Assembly: GCA_033283335.1 (NCBI GenBank)
Contig: JAWMQP010000001.1
Coordinates: forward strand, 1,196,804-1,260,803
Direction: 5' to 3'
Length of the DNA: 64,000 nt
Origin: Pseudomaricurvus sp033283335
Lineage (GTDB): Bacteria > Pseudomonadota > Gammaproteobacteria > Pseudomonadales > Cellvibrionaceae
The notes beneath the pieces are model-generated. The model was given only the letters and a program-made list of their open reading frames with translations, ran no database searches and was not told the origin of the DNA. Of this stretch, positions 15,166-22,979 are shown one piece after another. A program made the translations under genes and the position numbers. Position 1 is the stretch's first letter. Every line of letters begins with the position of its first letter.

Positions 15166-16100
15166 AGAAGCCCTTGCTGTGTAGGTAATTGCAGACGTTT
15201 TTTTGCTACTTCACACAATTCGGGGTTGTGCTCCATAAGAATGTACTTCCGTCCGAGATTATTAGCTGCAACTCCAGTTGTCCCGCTTCCTGCAAATGGA
15301 TCAACTACGATTTGCCCCGGAATAGTAACTAAGTCTATTAAGGCTTCCATTAGCTTTACCGGCTTTTGTGCGGGGTGCAGTCCACTTTCACCACCCTCCA
15401 TACCACACTCAAAAATATTATCTTTGCCACCAAAGTATTGTTCAAATTTGTCCTGATTATATGCACCCACTTGATGCTCTAGAACATTGTCAGCAATTGT
15501 GATTTTGTATGGTTTGAATGCCCATATAATTGGCTCAAACGTCGGTTTCAAGTTACCAACACGCCACCCGTCCCAAAAATCCGCAGATTCTTGGTCGCCA
15601 CGGCGGTCATAAACTACGCTTAAACGCTGTGCTCGGTGAACCGCTTTTGGGCGTGTCCAACCAAGCATGTCACGAAAATTAAGCCCTGCATCTTCTAAGG
15701 CACAAATACAACGATGGGCGTAACGTCTACCAGCAAAGATAAAAACAGAACCGCCGGGCTTCAAAACTCTTAACCATTCTTTTGCCCATGTGGAACACCA
15801 CTCTTGGTATTCATAAGGGATTTTTCTATCAGCTTCAGACCAGCCATTTATTGGCTTTCCACGCTTTTTAAACACAGCCCCAGCTTTGCTTTGTGCGGGA
15901 CTTTTACCACCGTATGCAGAGTTTGTATTGGCGTGCAGCACATCCCAATCATCAAGCCCAATTCCATACGGAATATCACTCAGAATCAAATGTACTGAAT
16001 TGTCCGGAAGCTCTTTAATTAAGTCTATGCTGTCACCACAGCGAACGATGTTTTCCATTGCACTACTTGCTTTGTAAAGTCCTACTTCAGCGATACTCAT
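15162..16100 (-). CDS. DNA adenine methyltransferase, HindIII-type partner
   Basis: The 312-residue enzyme protects the host DNA from the neighbouring endonuclease. Motif IV is SDIPYG at residues 41-46 and motif I is DPFAGSGTT at 267-275, so the order is that of beta-class amino-methyltransferases such as M.HindIII, which methylates adenine in AAGCTT. The Ile in DIPY replaces the more common Pro. The HPAQKPVKLMEALI motif before motif I is well conserved. It is transcribed towards the restriction and C genes. An in-frame ATG at 16058 (MENIVRCGD) is an alternative start. Confidence 0.9.
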   Translation of the reverse strand: MSIAEVGLYKASSAMENIVRCGDSIDLIKELPDNSVHLILSDIPYGIGLDDWDVLHANTNSAYGGKSPAQSKAGAVFKKRGKPINGWSEADRKIPYEYQEWCSTWAKEWLRVLKPGGSVFIFAGRRYAHRCICALEDAGLNFRDMLGWTRPKAVHRAQRLSVVYDRRGDQESADFWDGWRVGNLKPTFEPIIWAFKPYKITIADNVLEHQVGAYNQDKFEQYFGGKDNIFECGMEGGESGLHPAQKPVKLMEALIDLVTIPGQIVVDPFAGSGTTGVAANNLGRKYILMEHNPELCEVAKKRLQLPTQQGLL

Positions 16101-16169
16101 TACAGGCCATCCGCCTTATACTTTATATAAATTCACGATTTGATAGGCTATCACAGACAGAGCCTTTTT

Positions 16170-16183
16170 GATACTTATAGTAT
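16170..16183. promoter_or_regulatory. Third C-box-like site, upstream of the methyltransferase and a small ORF
   Basis: ATACTTATAGTAT is nearly palindromic and contains the ACTTATAGT half-site found upstream of the restriction gene. It lies about 70 bases upstream of the methyltransferase start and directly before a small plus-strand ORF. The C protein may control both. Confidence 0.5.
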
Positions 16184-16186
16184 TCA

Positions 16187-16385
16187 TATGCGAAACCCTA
16201 ATTCACACAATGAACCTCTTCACGAACTAGACACCGAACGCCAGACATTTGGTTGTAGGCATACTAACCCTAACATTTGCGCAAAGAATATGATTCCCAA
16301 TACATGTGCATTTGCAACTAAAGATAATATTTGCAAAAGTCCGCCGCGCTCATGGATAAAAACATTTAAAAAACTGAAGACATAA
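16187..16385 (+). CDS. Small Cys-rich protein next to the restriction-modification genes
   Basis: The 65-residue protein starts MRNPNSHNEP and contains four Cys at nearly even spacing (intervals of 8, 9 and 9 residues) in the region from FGCRH through NICAKN, NTCAF and NICKSPPRSW, then a basic end. The regular Cys spacing suggests a zinc- or iron-sulfur-binding fold. No clear ribosome binding site is present. A C-box-like site ends 3 bases before the ATG, so its expression may be tied to the controller protein. I recall no named family. Confidence 0.5.
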
Positions 16386-16446
16386 AACGACCTTTGTCAT
16401 TCAAAAATCTGGCTTCACTTATTCTCCAAGCCCCCATAAATTCCAC

Positions 16447-17649
16447 CTATCCTTTTGATTTCTTTCGCCTTTTTAGGACTTTTTTCTTGGTCATATCAAT
16501 GGTTTTACTTGGGAACCATTTCTGATAGTCTATATCCGCAACCTTGGTGGCCAACACAATGCGACGACCTTTATGACCGTGAAACACCTTGTTCTGCTCT
16601 TCGAGGCTGAGGCGCGCATAGAGTGGCAGCACTTCCACATGGGGGAATTGCGCCCGCCTGAGTGCCAGAGCCGCCTCGCGAATTTCCCGCTCACCACTGA
16701 GAAACACCAGGATATCGCCACCGCGACGCGTACTGTTTTTTTCACTTTGCAGGATTTCGTCCACGGTGTCGGTGATAGCGGTGTAGAGATCATCATCGGC
16801 GTCTGCCATGGGCCGGTAATTCACTTCCACCGGATAGGTACGACCGGATACTTCGATAATTGGCGCGTTCTCAAAGTGCTGGGAGAAGCGTTCAAGGTCG
16901 ATGGTGGCCGAGGTGATGATCAACTTCAGGTCCGGCCGCTTAGGAAGAATGCGCTTGAGGTAGCCCAGCAGGAAATCGATGTTGAGGCTGCGCTCATGGG
17001 CCTCATCAATAATCAAGGTATCGTACTGATTGAGATAGCGGTCGTTTTGAATCTCGGCCAGCAGGATACCGTCGGTCATTAGTTTGATATGACTGGTGTC
17101 CTGCGACTGATCGGTGAATCGAACCTGATACCCCACTGACTGTCCCAGTGGGGTATTCAGCTCCTCGGCGATCCGTGATGCCACGGTGCGGGCGGCAATG
17201 CGTCGGGGCTGGGTATGACCGATCACCCCCCGGATGCCCCGCCCCAGTTCCAGACAGATTTTCGGCAACTGGGTGGTTTTACCGGACCCGGTTTCACCGG
17301 CCAGGATCACCACCTGATGTTTGTCGATCAGCTCGGCTATTTCCTCACGCCGCGCGGATACCGGCAGGTTATCGGGAAACTCAATGGCTGGCACGGCCTC
17401 AGCCCGCCGAAGGCACAGGTCCCTGGAGGTATCATAGGCCTGGTTGAGTTTTGCCAGTGACTTGCCCACTGGCTGGTCAGAGTTTAACCGATCACGAATT
17501 TGCTGTATCTGCCGGGCGAGGCGCTGGCGATCCCTGATCATGACCTGATTCAGCTGTGACTCCAGCTCGGCCAGGGCAGGTAACACTTGTGCGGCCAATA
17601 CTTCTGCGGACAAAACGGGCTCCAGAACTGAACTGAGGAAACCGCCCAT
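16447..17649 (-). CDS. hrpA: HrpA N-terminal half with element-encoded basic tail
   Basis: The 400-residue fragment carries the first half of the HrpA helicase motor: Walker A GETGSGKTT (118-126), QPRRIAA (motif Ia), DEAH (215-218), SAT (247-249) and the start of the second RecA-like domain, GDILVFLSGERE (about 311). Host sequence ends within IVLAT (364-368). The last ~31 residues are encoded by the element and are strongly basic (DMTKKKVLKRRKKSKG). Motifs V and VI are missing here and lie on the separate ORF at 1-1781. Alone it could bind ATP but should not act as a helicase. Whether the two halves assemble is unknown. It is preceded by the YafJ-type gene with a 32-base gap. Confidence 0.9.
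   Translation of the reverse strand: MGGFLSSVLEPVLSAEVLAAQVLPALAELESQLNQVMIRDRQRLARQIQQIRDRLNSDQPVGKSLAKLNQAYDTSRDLCLRRAEAVPAIEFPDNLPVSARREEIAELIDKHQVVILAGETGSGKTTQLPKICLELGRGIRGVIGHTQPRRIAARTVASRIAEELNTPLGQSVGYQVRFTDQSQDTSHIKLMTDGILLAEIQNDRYLNQYDTLIIDEAHERSLNIDFLLGYLKRILPKRPDLKLIITSATIDLERFSQHFENAPIIEVSGRTYPVEVNYRPMADADDDLYTAITDTVDEILQSEKNSTRRGGDILVFLSGEREIREAALALRRAQFPHVEVLPLYARLSLEEQNKVFHGHKGRRIVLATKVADIDYQKWFPSKTIDMTKKKVLKRRKKSKG
16525..16565. other. Right attachment junction (attR-like)
   Basis: Reading the minus strand, host codons for GRRIVLAT run up to about 16545 and AT-rich element codons (GAT ATA GAC TAT) begin after it. The shared AA-GT-GC stretch with the left junction places the crossover at about 16541-16542. 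Confidence 0.7.
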
Positions 17650-17681
17650 TATAAGGCTTTGCCGATACAGATAACACGGCG

Positions 17682-18461
17682 TTAACGGGGGCCGGTTTCC
17701 AGTTCCAGTTCACCGTCGACAAACGCCACCAGATCGCCGGCCTGCATCTCATGCCAGTGTTCGTCATGGGTCAGTGGCTCTGTGGCGATCACCGTTACCA
17801 CGTCGTTGGGCGTAGTCTCACCGGCGAAGTCCACGGTCACATCGGCATCTTTTAAGCGCGCCTTGCCAAATGGCGCACGGCGAGTGATCCAATGCAGTTT
17901 GGTGCTGCAATACGCCAACATAAAACGGCCATTGCTCAACAACAAATTGAATACGCCTTTAGCCCTGAGCTGCTCGCATCGAGGGTAGAGAAACTCACTC
18001 AAGTCATGCACATCCGGGGGTTGATGAAATTTTGACCGCAACTCCTGCAGTATCCAACAGAATGCCCGCTCGCTGTCGGTCGTGCCGATAGGCCTGTCCT
18101 GCCCCAGGGGCAAGCCCTCACTGTCCTGGAGCTGACCATTGTGAGCGAAGGTCCAGTTCTCGCCCAATAACTCCCGGGTAAAGGGGTGGGTATTTTCCAG
18201 GCAGACCAGCCCAACGTTGGCTTGACGGATATGACTGATAACATAGCAACTTTTGATAGGATATTTTTGCACCAAGCTGGCTATTTTTGAATCCACTCCT
18301 GCAGCCGGATCCCGAAACTCACGCACGCCCTTGCCTTCGTAAAAGACAATTCCCCAGCCATCTTTGTGCGGCCCTGTCCCGCCGCCGCGCTGAATCAACC
18401 CCTGGAAGCTGAAACAGATGTCAGTGGGCACATTGGCAGTCATTCCAAGCAGTTCGCACAT
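17682..18461 (-). CDS. yafJ: Class II glutamine amidotransferase (YafJ-like)
   Basis: The 259-residue protein begins MCELLGM, placing the N-terminal nucleophile Cys at residue 2 as required for the Ntn glutaminase fold. FSFQGLIQRGGGTGPHKDGWG and ENTHPF are typical of the YafJ/COG0121 group, whose acceptor substrate is not well defined. It is cytoplasmic. Gene order here is YafJ then hrpA on the minus strand; the two could be co-transcribed. Confidence 0.88.
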   Translation of the reverse strand: MCELLGMTANVPTDICFSFQGLIQRGGGTGPHKDGWGIVFYEGKGVREFRDPAAGVDSKIASLVQKYPIKSCYVISHIRQANVGLVCLENTHPFTRELLGENWTFAHNGQLQDSEGLPLGQDRPIGTTDSERAFCWILQELRSKFHQPPDVHDLSEFLYPRCEQLRAKGVFNLLLSNGRFMLAYCSTKLHWITRRAPFGKARLKDADVTVDFAGETTPNDVVTVIATEPLTHDEHWHEMQAGDLVAFVDGELELETGPR

Positions 18462-18512
18462 GGTGATGCCTCGGGAATCAATTGTTGTTATAGGACACTT
18501 GTCCAGTATGGC

Positions 18513-18968
18513 TTATTCCGAAGAATTCACCATCAAACAGATATCGCGCCCCTGAAGTGTATATCGCTGAAAGGGCTCACGCATAAAAGCGGGGGCCTGC
18601 TCTGGAGGCAACAGAAAAAAGCCAGCCTGTGTGTAAAACGACTGCAAGGGGGAAAAGGGGAAACAATAGACCCGATGGGTTTGCAGAAAGTCGGCCATCT
18701 GCTCGAGTAACTGCGAGCCCAGCCCCTGCCCCCGCACAGCGGGTGACACACACATGCTGCGCAGGAAATACCAGCCGTGGTCGTTGGCCAACAGGCGCAC
18801 CCCGGCCACGATCTGCTGGCCGGCCTCCGAGTCTTTCAGCACAAACAGCAGCTCTCCACGACCGGCCTTGGCGGCATAGCGGCACTGTTTGTAAAACTTG
18901 TTCAGCAACGGAATTTGCAGCTCGGGAAGCTGCTGCAACTGGTAACGGGATTGGTGACTTGCCGTCAT
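18513..18968 (-). CDS. GNAT family N-acetyltransferase
   Basis: The 151-residue protein has the acetyl-CoA-binding signature of GNAT enzymes: RSMCVSPAVRGQGLGSQLLEQ (about residues 70-90), with the R/QxxGxG/A loop as RGQGLG. A typical final FYTQAGFFLLP segment follows. The substrate cannot be told from sequence. The gene is 7 bases upstream-adjacent to the TapT gene and probably co-transcribed with it. Confidence 0.85.
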   Translation of the reverse strand: MTASHQSRYQLQQLPELQIPLLNKFYKQCRYAAKAGRGELLFVLKDSEAGQQIVAGVRLLANDHGWYFLRSMCVSPAVRGQGLGSQLLEQMADFLQTHRVYCFPFSPLQSFYTQAGFFLLPPEQAPAFMREPFQRYTLQGRDICLMVNSSE

Positions 18969-18975
18969 GGGAATT

Positions 18976-19611
18976 TCACAGACCAGTCAAGGGATGCTGA
19001 CTGCGCTGGGCTTCGTAGTGACATAAAAATTGCTGAAAATACACCTCCAGCGCCAGCGCGGATGATTCGAGCCCCACTGCCTGCAAGAGCAGCACGCCGG
19101 TCTCGGCGGTTGAGACATGACCAGACTGCTGGTTGCGACGCAAACGGTAACAACTGTCGGCCGTCGCCTCCAGCTGCAAACGGGGGATTGCCTGCAGCTC
19201 AGGCGAACTGCGCAACATTTTGCCCGCCTGCTGCCAAGTGCCATCGAGAATCACAAACAACCAGTCTGATAGTGAACGGGCCAGAACATCGGTGGCAGGA
19301 GCCAGGTTGGCGGCTTGGGTCGATGCGGTTTGCAGTGGGAACAATAGCACCGGTGTCCGCCCCTGCTGTTTGGCCAGGGCCAGCAGCGACGGGCCGGACT
19401 GTTTGCGCTGCCACAATCGGAGTTGGCTATTGGGCAGCGCCGCCTCCAGTAAACGGCCACTGTTCGTTAACTTTGATTGTTCCCGCTCGTGCATCAAAAT
19501 GACGAGGTGCAGCTCCGAACTTAACTGGGGAGCCCGCTGACACAGACATAAATCCAGGCGCCAATGGCAACGTGGGCATGGGGTCGCTTGCACGCGTTGA
19601 ATCTGCTGCAT
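18976..19611 (-). CDS. tapT: tRNA-uridine aminocarboxypropyltransferase (DTW domain)
   Basis: The 211-residue DTW-domain protein would add the acp group to U47 in tRNA using S-adenosylmethionine. An N-terminal zinc motif CPRCHWRLDLCLC (about residues 12-24) and the family signature LDGTWQQAGKM (about residue 140) are present. The variable-loop base acp3U47 is the known product in E. coli (TapT/YfiP). Length and motifs agree with the family. Confidence 0.88.
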   Translation of the reverse strand: MQQIQRVQATPCPRCHWRLDLCLCQRAPQLSSELHLVILMHEREQSKLTNSGRLLEAALPNSQLRLWQRKQSGPSLLALAKQQGRTPVLLFPLQTASTQAANLAPATDVLARSLSDWLFVILDGTWQQAGKMLRSSPELQAIPRLQLEATADSCYRLRRNQQSGHVSTAETGVLLLQAVGLESSALALEVYFQQFLCHYEAQRSQHPLTGL

Positions 19612-19675
19612 AGGCTATCCGGCAACCTGCCTGCAACCCATCTGGGTACGGGCGGCCATACAATAAGGGCTTTAG

Positions 19676-20341
19676 CTAAATATTCAAGGCCGCGAGACTG
19701 CGGCGACCTTTATCCGTGAGATACCAGCGAACACCCTGGGCACCATGGATCTTACTCGCCAGATCCCTTCCCACCAGGGTCATCAGGGATTTGCCCACGG
19801 TCGCATCATCCAGACCGGTTTCACGACAGATGCCCAGATTGGAGCGGAAAGTGTAAGGGCCAAACGCCAGGGACTTGAGTACCCGGGACTGGTAGTCATC
19901 CAGCTCGGTATCGACATCTTCCGTGACCCCTTCCGGTAACTCGTGTTCGGTTTGTGCCTCAATCAACGGCAACCATTCCGCTTTCAGCATCCGCAACTCC
20001 TGCTGGGTCGCATCAGACTGTACCCGCGCCAGATTCGCTTCACGAAAGATGCGGTCGGACATGTTAATGATCAAAACCCGCGCGGCCAGGGCTGCTATCA
20101 GGCACAATCCCGCAAAAATCAACAGCCGGGACGGATCGCCCTGCACTTCAAAAATCAGCTTGCTGTTCACCAGATCGAGAATCACCGGCACCAGAAAGGA
20201 AGCCCCAACGCCAATCACAATACAGCGAGGCAAGCTGCCACGATCATTGATGTTCTGGTTAATCTGGTAGAAATTAATCAATCCACCGAAAACACCGGCC
20301 ACCAGCATGACTAAAGCCAGAATAATGATGTGGTTTGCCAT
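19676..20341 (-). CDS. Membrane protein with C-terminal winged helix (YEATS-associated-like)
   Basis: The 221-residue protein has three or four hydrophobic N-terminal segments (HIIILALVMLVAGVFGGLI, VIGVGASFLVPVIL, LLIFAGLCLIAALAARVLI). A helical linker and a soluble C-terminal domain follow, resembling a winged helix (TFRSNLGICRETGLDDATVGKSL, then LTDKGRRSL). This layout matches what I recall of the 'YEATS-associated helix-containing' family, but that name is tentative. Function unknown. Confidence 0.6.
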   Translation of the reverse strand: MANHIIILALVMLVAGVFGGLINFYQINQNINDRGSLPRCIVIGVGASFLVPVILDLVNSKLIFEVQGDPSRLLIFAGLCLIAALAARVLIINMSDRIFREANLARVQSDATQQELRMLKAEWLPLIEAQTEHELPEGVTEDVDTELDDYQSRVLKSLAFGPYTFRSNLGICRETGLDDATVGKSLMTLVGRDLASKIHGAQGVRWYLTDKGRRSLAALNI

Positions 20342-20446
20342 AACAATACTTTTCCCTGTTGATTTCAGCTTGCGCTTGGTTACTCAATCATATCGACGGT
20401 CAAAAAACAATTCCGTGACTCACACAGCGCTTGTAAACGACGCTGG

Positions 20447-20836
20447 TTAATCCGCGGCGGAATCCTGGGGAACACCAGTCGCTGAGGGTTTGGCAGGGTG
20501 ACGATAGCGCCAAAATCGACTGGCGGCATCAAACACCAATGCCGCCACCGCTGCCAGCAGTAACGCCCACAGTAAAAACGGCCCCACACGCTGAAACTGC
20601 TCAACGCCTTCAAACACCGTTTCCATCGCCACCATCAACACGGCCGGAGCCAGGTCGTGATAGCCGTCGCCGATACTGAACGGACACAACAGCAACACGA
20701 ACATAACACTGCGCAGTACCCGCCGCAGTGTCGACCACCCAATACCGCGGGTCATGCGCCACCACACCGCGAATAAACCAACGGCCCCCAGCAAGTAACA
20801 CCCCCACGCTACCGTCGGGTCTTCCAGCATCATCAT
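20447..20836 (-). CDS. Small integral membrane protein
   Basis: The 129-residue protein has three predicted membrane segments (CYLLGAVGLFAVWW, RSVMFVLLLCPF, FLLWALLLAAVAALVF) and a short charged C-terminus. It precedes ycgN-type genes on the same strand. This gene is commonly seen beside ycgN and ycgL in related genomes, as far as I recall. No function is known. Confidence 0.7.
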   Translation of the reverse strand: MMMLEDPTVAWGCYLLGAVGLFAVWWRMTRGIGWSTLRRVLRSVMFVLLLCPFSIGDGYHDLAPAVLMVAMETVFEGVEQFQRVGPFLLWALLLAAVAALVFDAASRFWRYRHPAKPSATGVPQDSAAD

Positions 20837-20905
20837 TGCGTTAACACCTGTCTTTATATGTTGTTTAAGCCATTAAGTTAGTCATTTGTTCGTACCGGAC
20901 AAGCC

Positions 20906-21355
20906 TTATTCTACCCAGCGAACGATGTAATCTTCCAGGTCATCCTCATCGACCTCGTCCTCACTGAACACCCGCCCCCGCACTGAGATACCCGCCTTGT
21001 GCACGCTTTCCGCCGAACCGGAAACCAACGGATGCCAATCTGCCAGCGGCTTGCCCTCGGCCACCAAACGGTAAGCACAGGTTTGCGGCAACCAGTGGAA
21101 CTGACCGACATCCGCAGGAGTAAGATCAATACAGGCGGCTACCAGTTTCAGCCGTCGTGAATATTCCCGGCAGCGACTCGTGTGCCGGTCAAGATGGCGG
21201 CAGGCCACACAGGTATAGTGCACCTCACCGGTATCTTCGTCTTCCAGTTTATGCAGGCAGCATTTACCACAGCCATCACAGAGGGATTCCCACTCTTCCT
21301 CCGTCATTTCCGACAGGCTTTTGCGCTGCCAAAAGTCAGCCGTTTGCGCAATCAT
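20906..21355 (-). CDS. ycgN: YcgN family cysteine-cluster protein
   Basis: The 149-residue protein of the UPF0260/YcgN family contains a conserved cysteine cluster: CDGCGKCCLHK (about residues 28-38), TCVACRH and CREYSRR, then the family-typical CAYRLVAEGKPLADWHPL. The cluster resembles a metal site, but the biochemical role is not established. It lies just downstream of ycgL. Confidence 0.92.
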   Translation of the reverse strand: MIAQTADFWQRKSLSEMTEEEWESLCDGCGKCCLHKLEDEDTGEVHYTCVACRHLDRHTSRCREYSRRLKLVAACIDLTPADVGQFHWLPQTCAYRLVAEGKPLADWHPLVSGSAESVHKAGISVRGRVFSEDEVDEDDLEDYIVRWVE

Positions 21356-21399
21356 CGGGGCACAACCTGCGACAAAGCCAAGTCGTTTAGCTCGCTCAT

Positions 21400-21687
21400 T
21401 CAGAGATTGATTTTGGAATTTTGCAAATGAATCTGCAGCATTTCCGGATCCTTTGGCGGTGGCATTTGCAGGTAATAGCCTGTGGAATCCAGCTGCTCAA
21501 GCACTTTTTCCACATCTACCCGCGCCAATTTTTTCCCTGGCTGCAGCAACAGGGTCATAACGTGCCTGGGCTGGCCAAATTTTTCCAGCAAGGCTTCCGG
21601 CACACGTGACAAGGCATCAGACTTCTTCACGTACAGGTACATTTCCTGTTCTCGCGGACTTTTGTAAATATCACAAATTTGCTTCAT
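21400..21687 (-). CDS. ycgL: YcgL domain protein
   Basis: The 95-residue protein starts MKQICDIYKSPREQEMYLYV, the usual beginning of the YcgL domain, followed by the conserved QPRHVMTLLL and YYLQMPPP. The upstream ATG at 21711 is less likely. YcgL proteins are small and soluble with unknown function and are often encoded next to RNase D, as here. Confidence 0.9.
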   Translation of the reverse strand: MKQICDIYKSPREQEMYLYVKKSDALSRVPEALLEKFGQPRHVMTLLLQPGKKLARVDVEKVLEQLDSTGYYLQMPPPKDPEMLQIHLQNSKINL

Positions 21688-21714
21688 CTTTGAGTCCTGT
21701 CGATATGACATTCG

Positions 21715-21748
21715 GTTAAGACTTTCCGTTAAGACTTTCCCTTAAGAC
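21715..21748. repeat. Short tandem repeat, 13-bp unit
   Basis: GTTAAGACTTTCC occurs at 21715 and 21728, then a partial CTTAAGAC. It lies between rnd and ycgL. Confidence 0.7.
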
Positions 21749-21807
21749 ACCAGCTACGTCTCAGGTTTTTACATGGCACGATCAATGCCTCGGCCAGGGT
21801 CCTGCCA

Positions 21808-22950
21808 TCAATCCTTTGATCGAGCCCGGGCAACGTCCAGCAATCCCTGACCGACCACCTCCCGTCGCCAACCGGATAAACGCCCCGATAAACTATAGTT
21901 GCGATTGTCCATACCAGAGCGCACCAGCTCCTCAAAATCTTTTTTGCGCACCAGGATCTCTGGCGCAATGCCCAATTGGTCGGCGGTGTCACGGGCAAAT
22001 GCCTTCAACGCCTTGAGCAAATCGCCCTGTTCCGGTGGCAGTGGACGGGGCAGACGCGGAGGCTGTTGTGCCTCCGGACAATAGGAAGACACCTCGATAA
22101 TATCCAGCAAGGTGTCACCATCAGCCTTGATCATTCGCGGCGTCATGCCTTCGAGACCATTGAGCTGTCGCAATTCAGTGGGTTGCATCCGGGCCATATC
22201 CCACAGCGCACGCTCTTTTACCAACCGGTTGCGGGGGATGTTACGGGAGCGGGCTTCCTCTTCACGCCAGGCGGTCAGGGCCTGCAGCGTTGCCAGCTGG
22301 GAACGGTTCAGTTTCCAGGCCGAACGCACTTTGGTGTACAAGCTGCTGTAGTCCACTTCCTGGCGAGCCTGTTCGACCAGTTCGGCACAATCGGCCACAA
22401 CCCAATCGAGACGGCCTTGCTGCTTCAGGGTTTTCAGTAACAGCCCATAAGCCACCAACAAATAGGCCACATCAACAGCCGCATATTGTAATTGGGATTG
22501 ACTCAGTGGTCGCTGCAACCAGTCGGAGCGAGTCTCACTTTTGGGGATAGCCACACCCAATAGCGTTTCGATCAGTTTGGCGTAGCCCAGCGAGAAACCG
22601 TGGCCAGCTATGGCCGCGGCTATCTGGGTATCAAATATGGGAGCCGGTGTAATCTGCAAAAACGATTGAAAGACTTCCAAATCTTCTGAACACGAATGCA
22701 ATACCTTGATGACACCTGGGTTGAGCATAAGATCGCGGAAGGCGGAAAAATCGTCGATCGCCAGCGGATCAATCAGGTAGCAACCCTGACCATCGCCAAC
22801 CTGGAACAATGCCGTCTGCGGGAAAAAGGTACTGGTGCGCATAAACTCTGTATCCAGCGCAATGGCCGCCTGATGGGACCAGCGCTCACACAGCGTATTC
22901 AGTTCAGCGGTATCATCAACCCAGATGGGCTCAGAGGGAATCACAGACAT
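21808..22950 (-). CDS. rnd: Ribonuclease D
   Basis: The 380-residue 3'-5' exoribonuclease takes part in tRNA 3'-end maturation. The DEDD nuclease core starts at LDTEFMRT (Asp-x-Glu, about residues 32-39), with HSCSEDLEVF (Exo II) and YAAVDVAYLL (Exo III, DEDDy type with Tyr). The HRDC domain follows at about 205-290, with a second HRDC-like region at the C-terminus. Length agrees with E. coli RNase D. The gene lies between recR and ycgL. Confidence 0.95.
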   Translation of the reverse strand: MSVIPSEPIWVDDTAELNTLCERWSHQAAIALDTEFMRTSTFFPQTALFQVGDGQGCYLIDPLAIDDFSAFRDLMLNPGVIKVLHSCSEDLEVFQSFLQITPAPIFDTQIAAAIAGHGFSLGYAKLIETLLGVAIPKSETRSDWLQRPLSQSQLQYAAVDVAYLLVAYGLLLKTLKQQGRLDWVVADCAELVEQARQEVDYSSLYTKVRSAWKLNRSQLATLQALTAWREEEARSRNIPRNRLVKERALWDMARMQPTELRQLNGLEGMTPRMIKADGDTLLDIIEVSSYCPEAQQPPRLPRPLPPEQGDLLKALKAFARDTADQLGIAPEILVRKKDFEELVRSGMDNRNYSLSGRLSGWRREVVGQGLLDVARARSKD

Positions 22951-22979
22951 GCTTGGGCTCGGCAGATTTCAATTCAGGG

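Larger units (their letters stand above)
1591..16542. mobile_element. Integrative, probably mobilizable element inserted in hrpA
   Basis: A block of about 15 kb, clearly AT-rich against a GC-rich host, splits hrpA into two fragments that match HrpA on either side. It starts with a large serine recombinase reading inward from the left junction. It also carries an HUH-type relaxase candidate, a RepL-like initiator with iterons, an H-NS-like protein, a HindIII-family restriction-modification system and many small genes. No type IV secretion genes are present, so transfer would need a helper. The boundaries are inferred from the change of codon style within motif V of HrpA and may be off by a few bases. 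Confidence 0.9.

Noticed and set aside
1591..16542. A split intein or self-splicing intron joining the HrpA halves
   Set aside because: The sequence after the N-terminal half does not begin with Cys or Ser in an intein block, the leader of the C-half does not end in His-Asn, and no homing endonuclease, intron-encoded reverse transcriptase or group II domain V is seen.
1..17649. A sequencing or assembly error as cause of the split hrpA
   Set aside because: The interruption contains a complete element with an integrase at one end, and both junctions fall in the same motif with a shared core, as in true integration.
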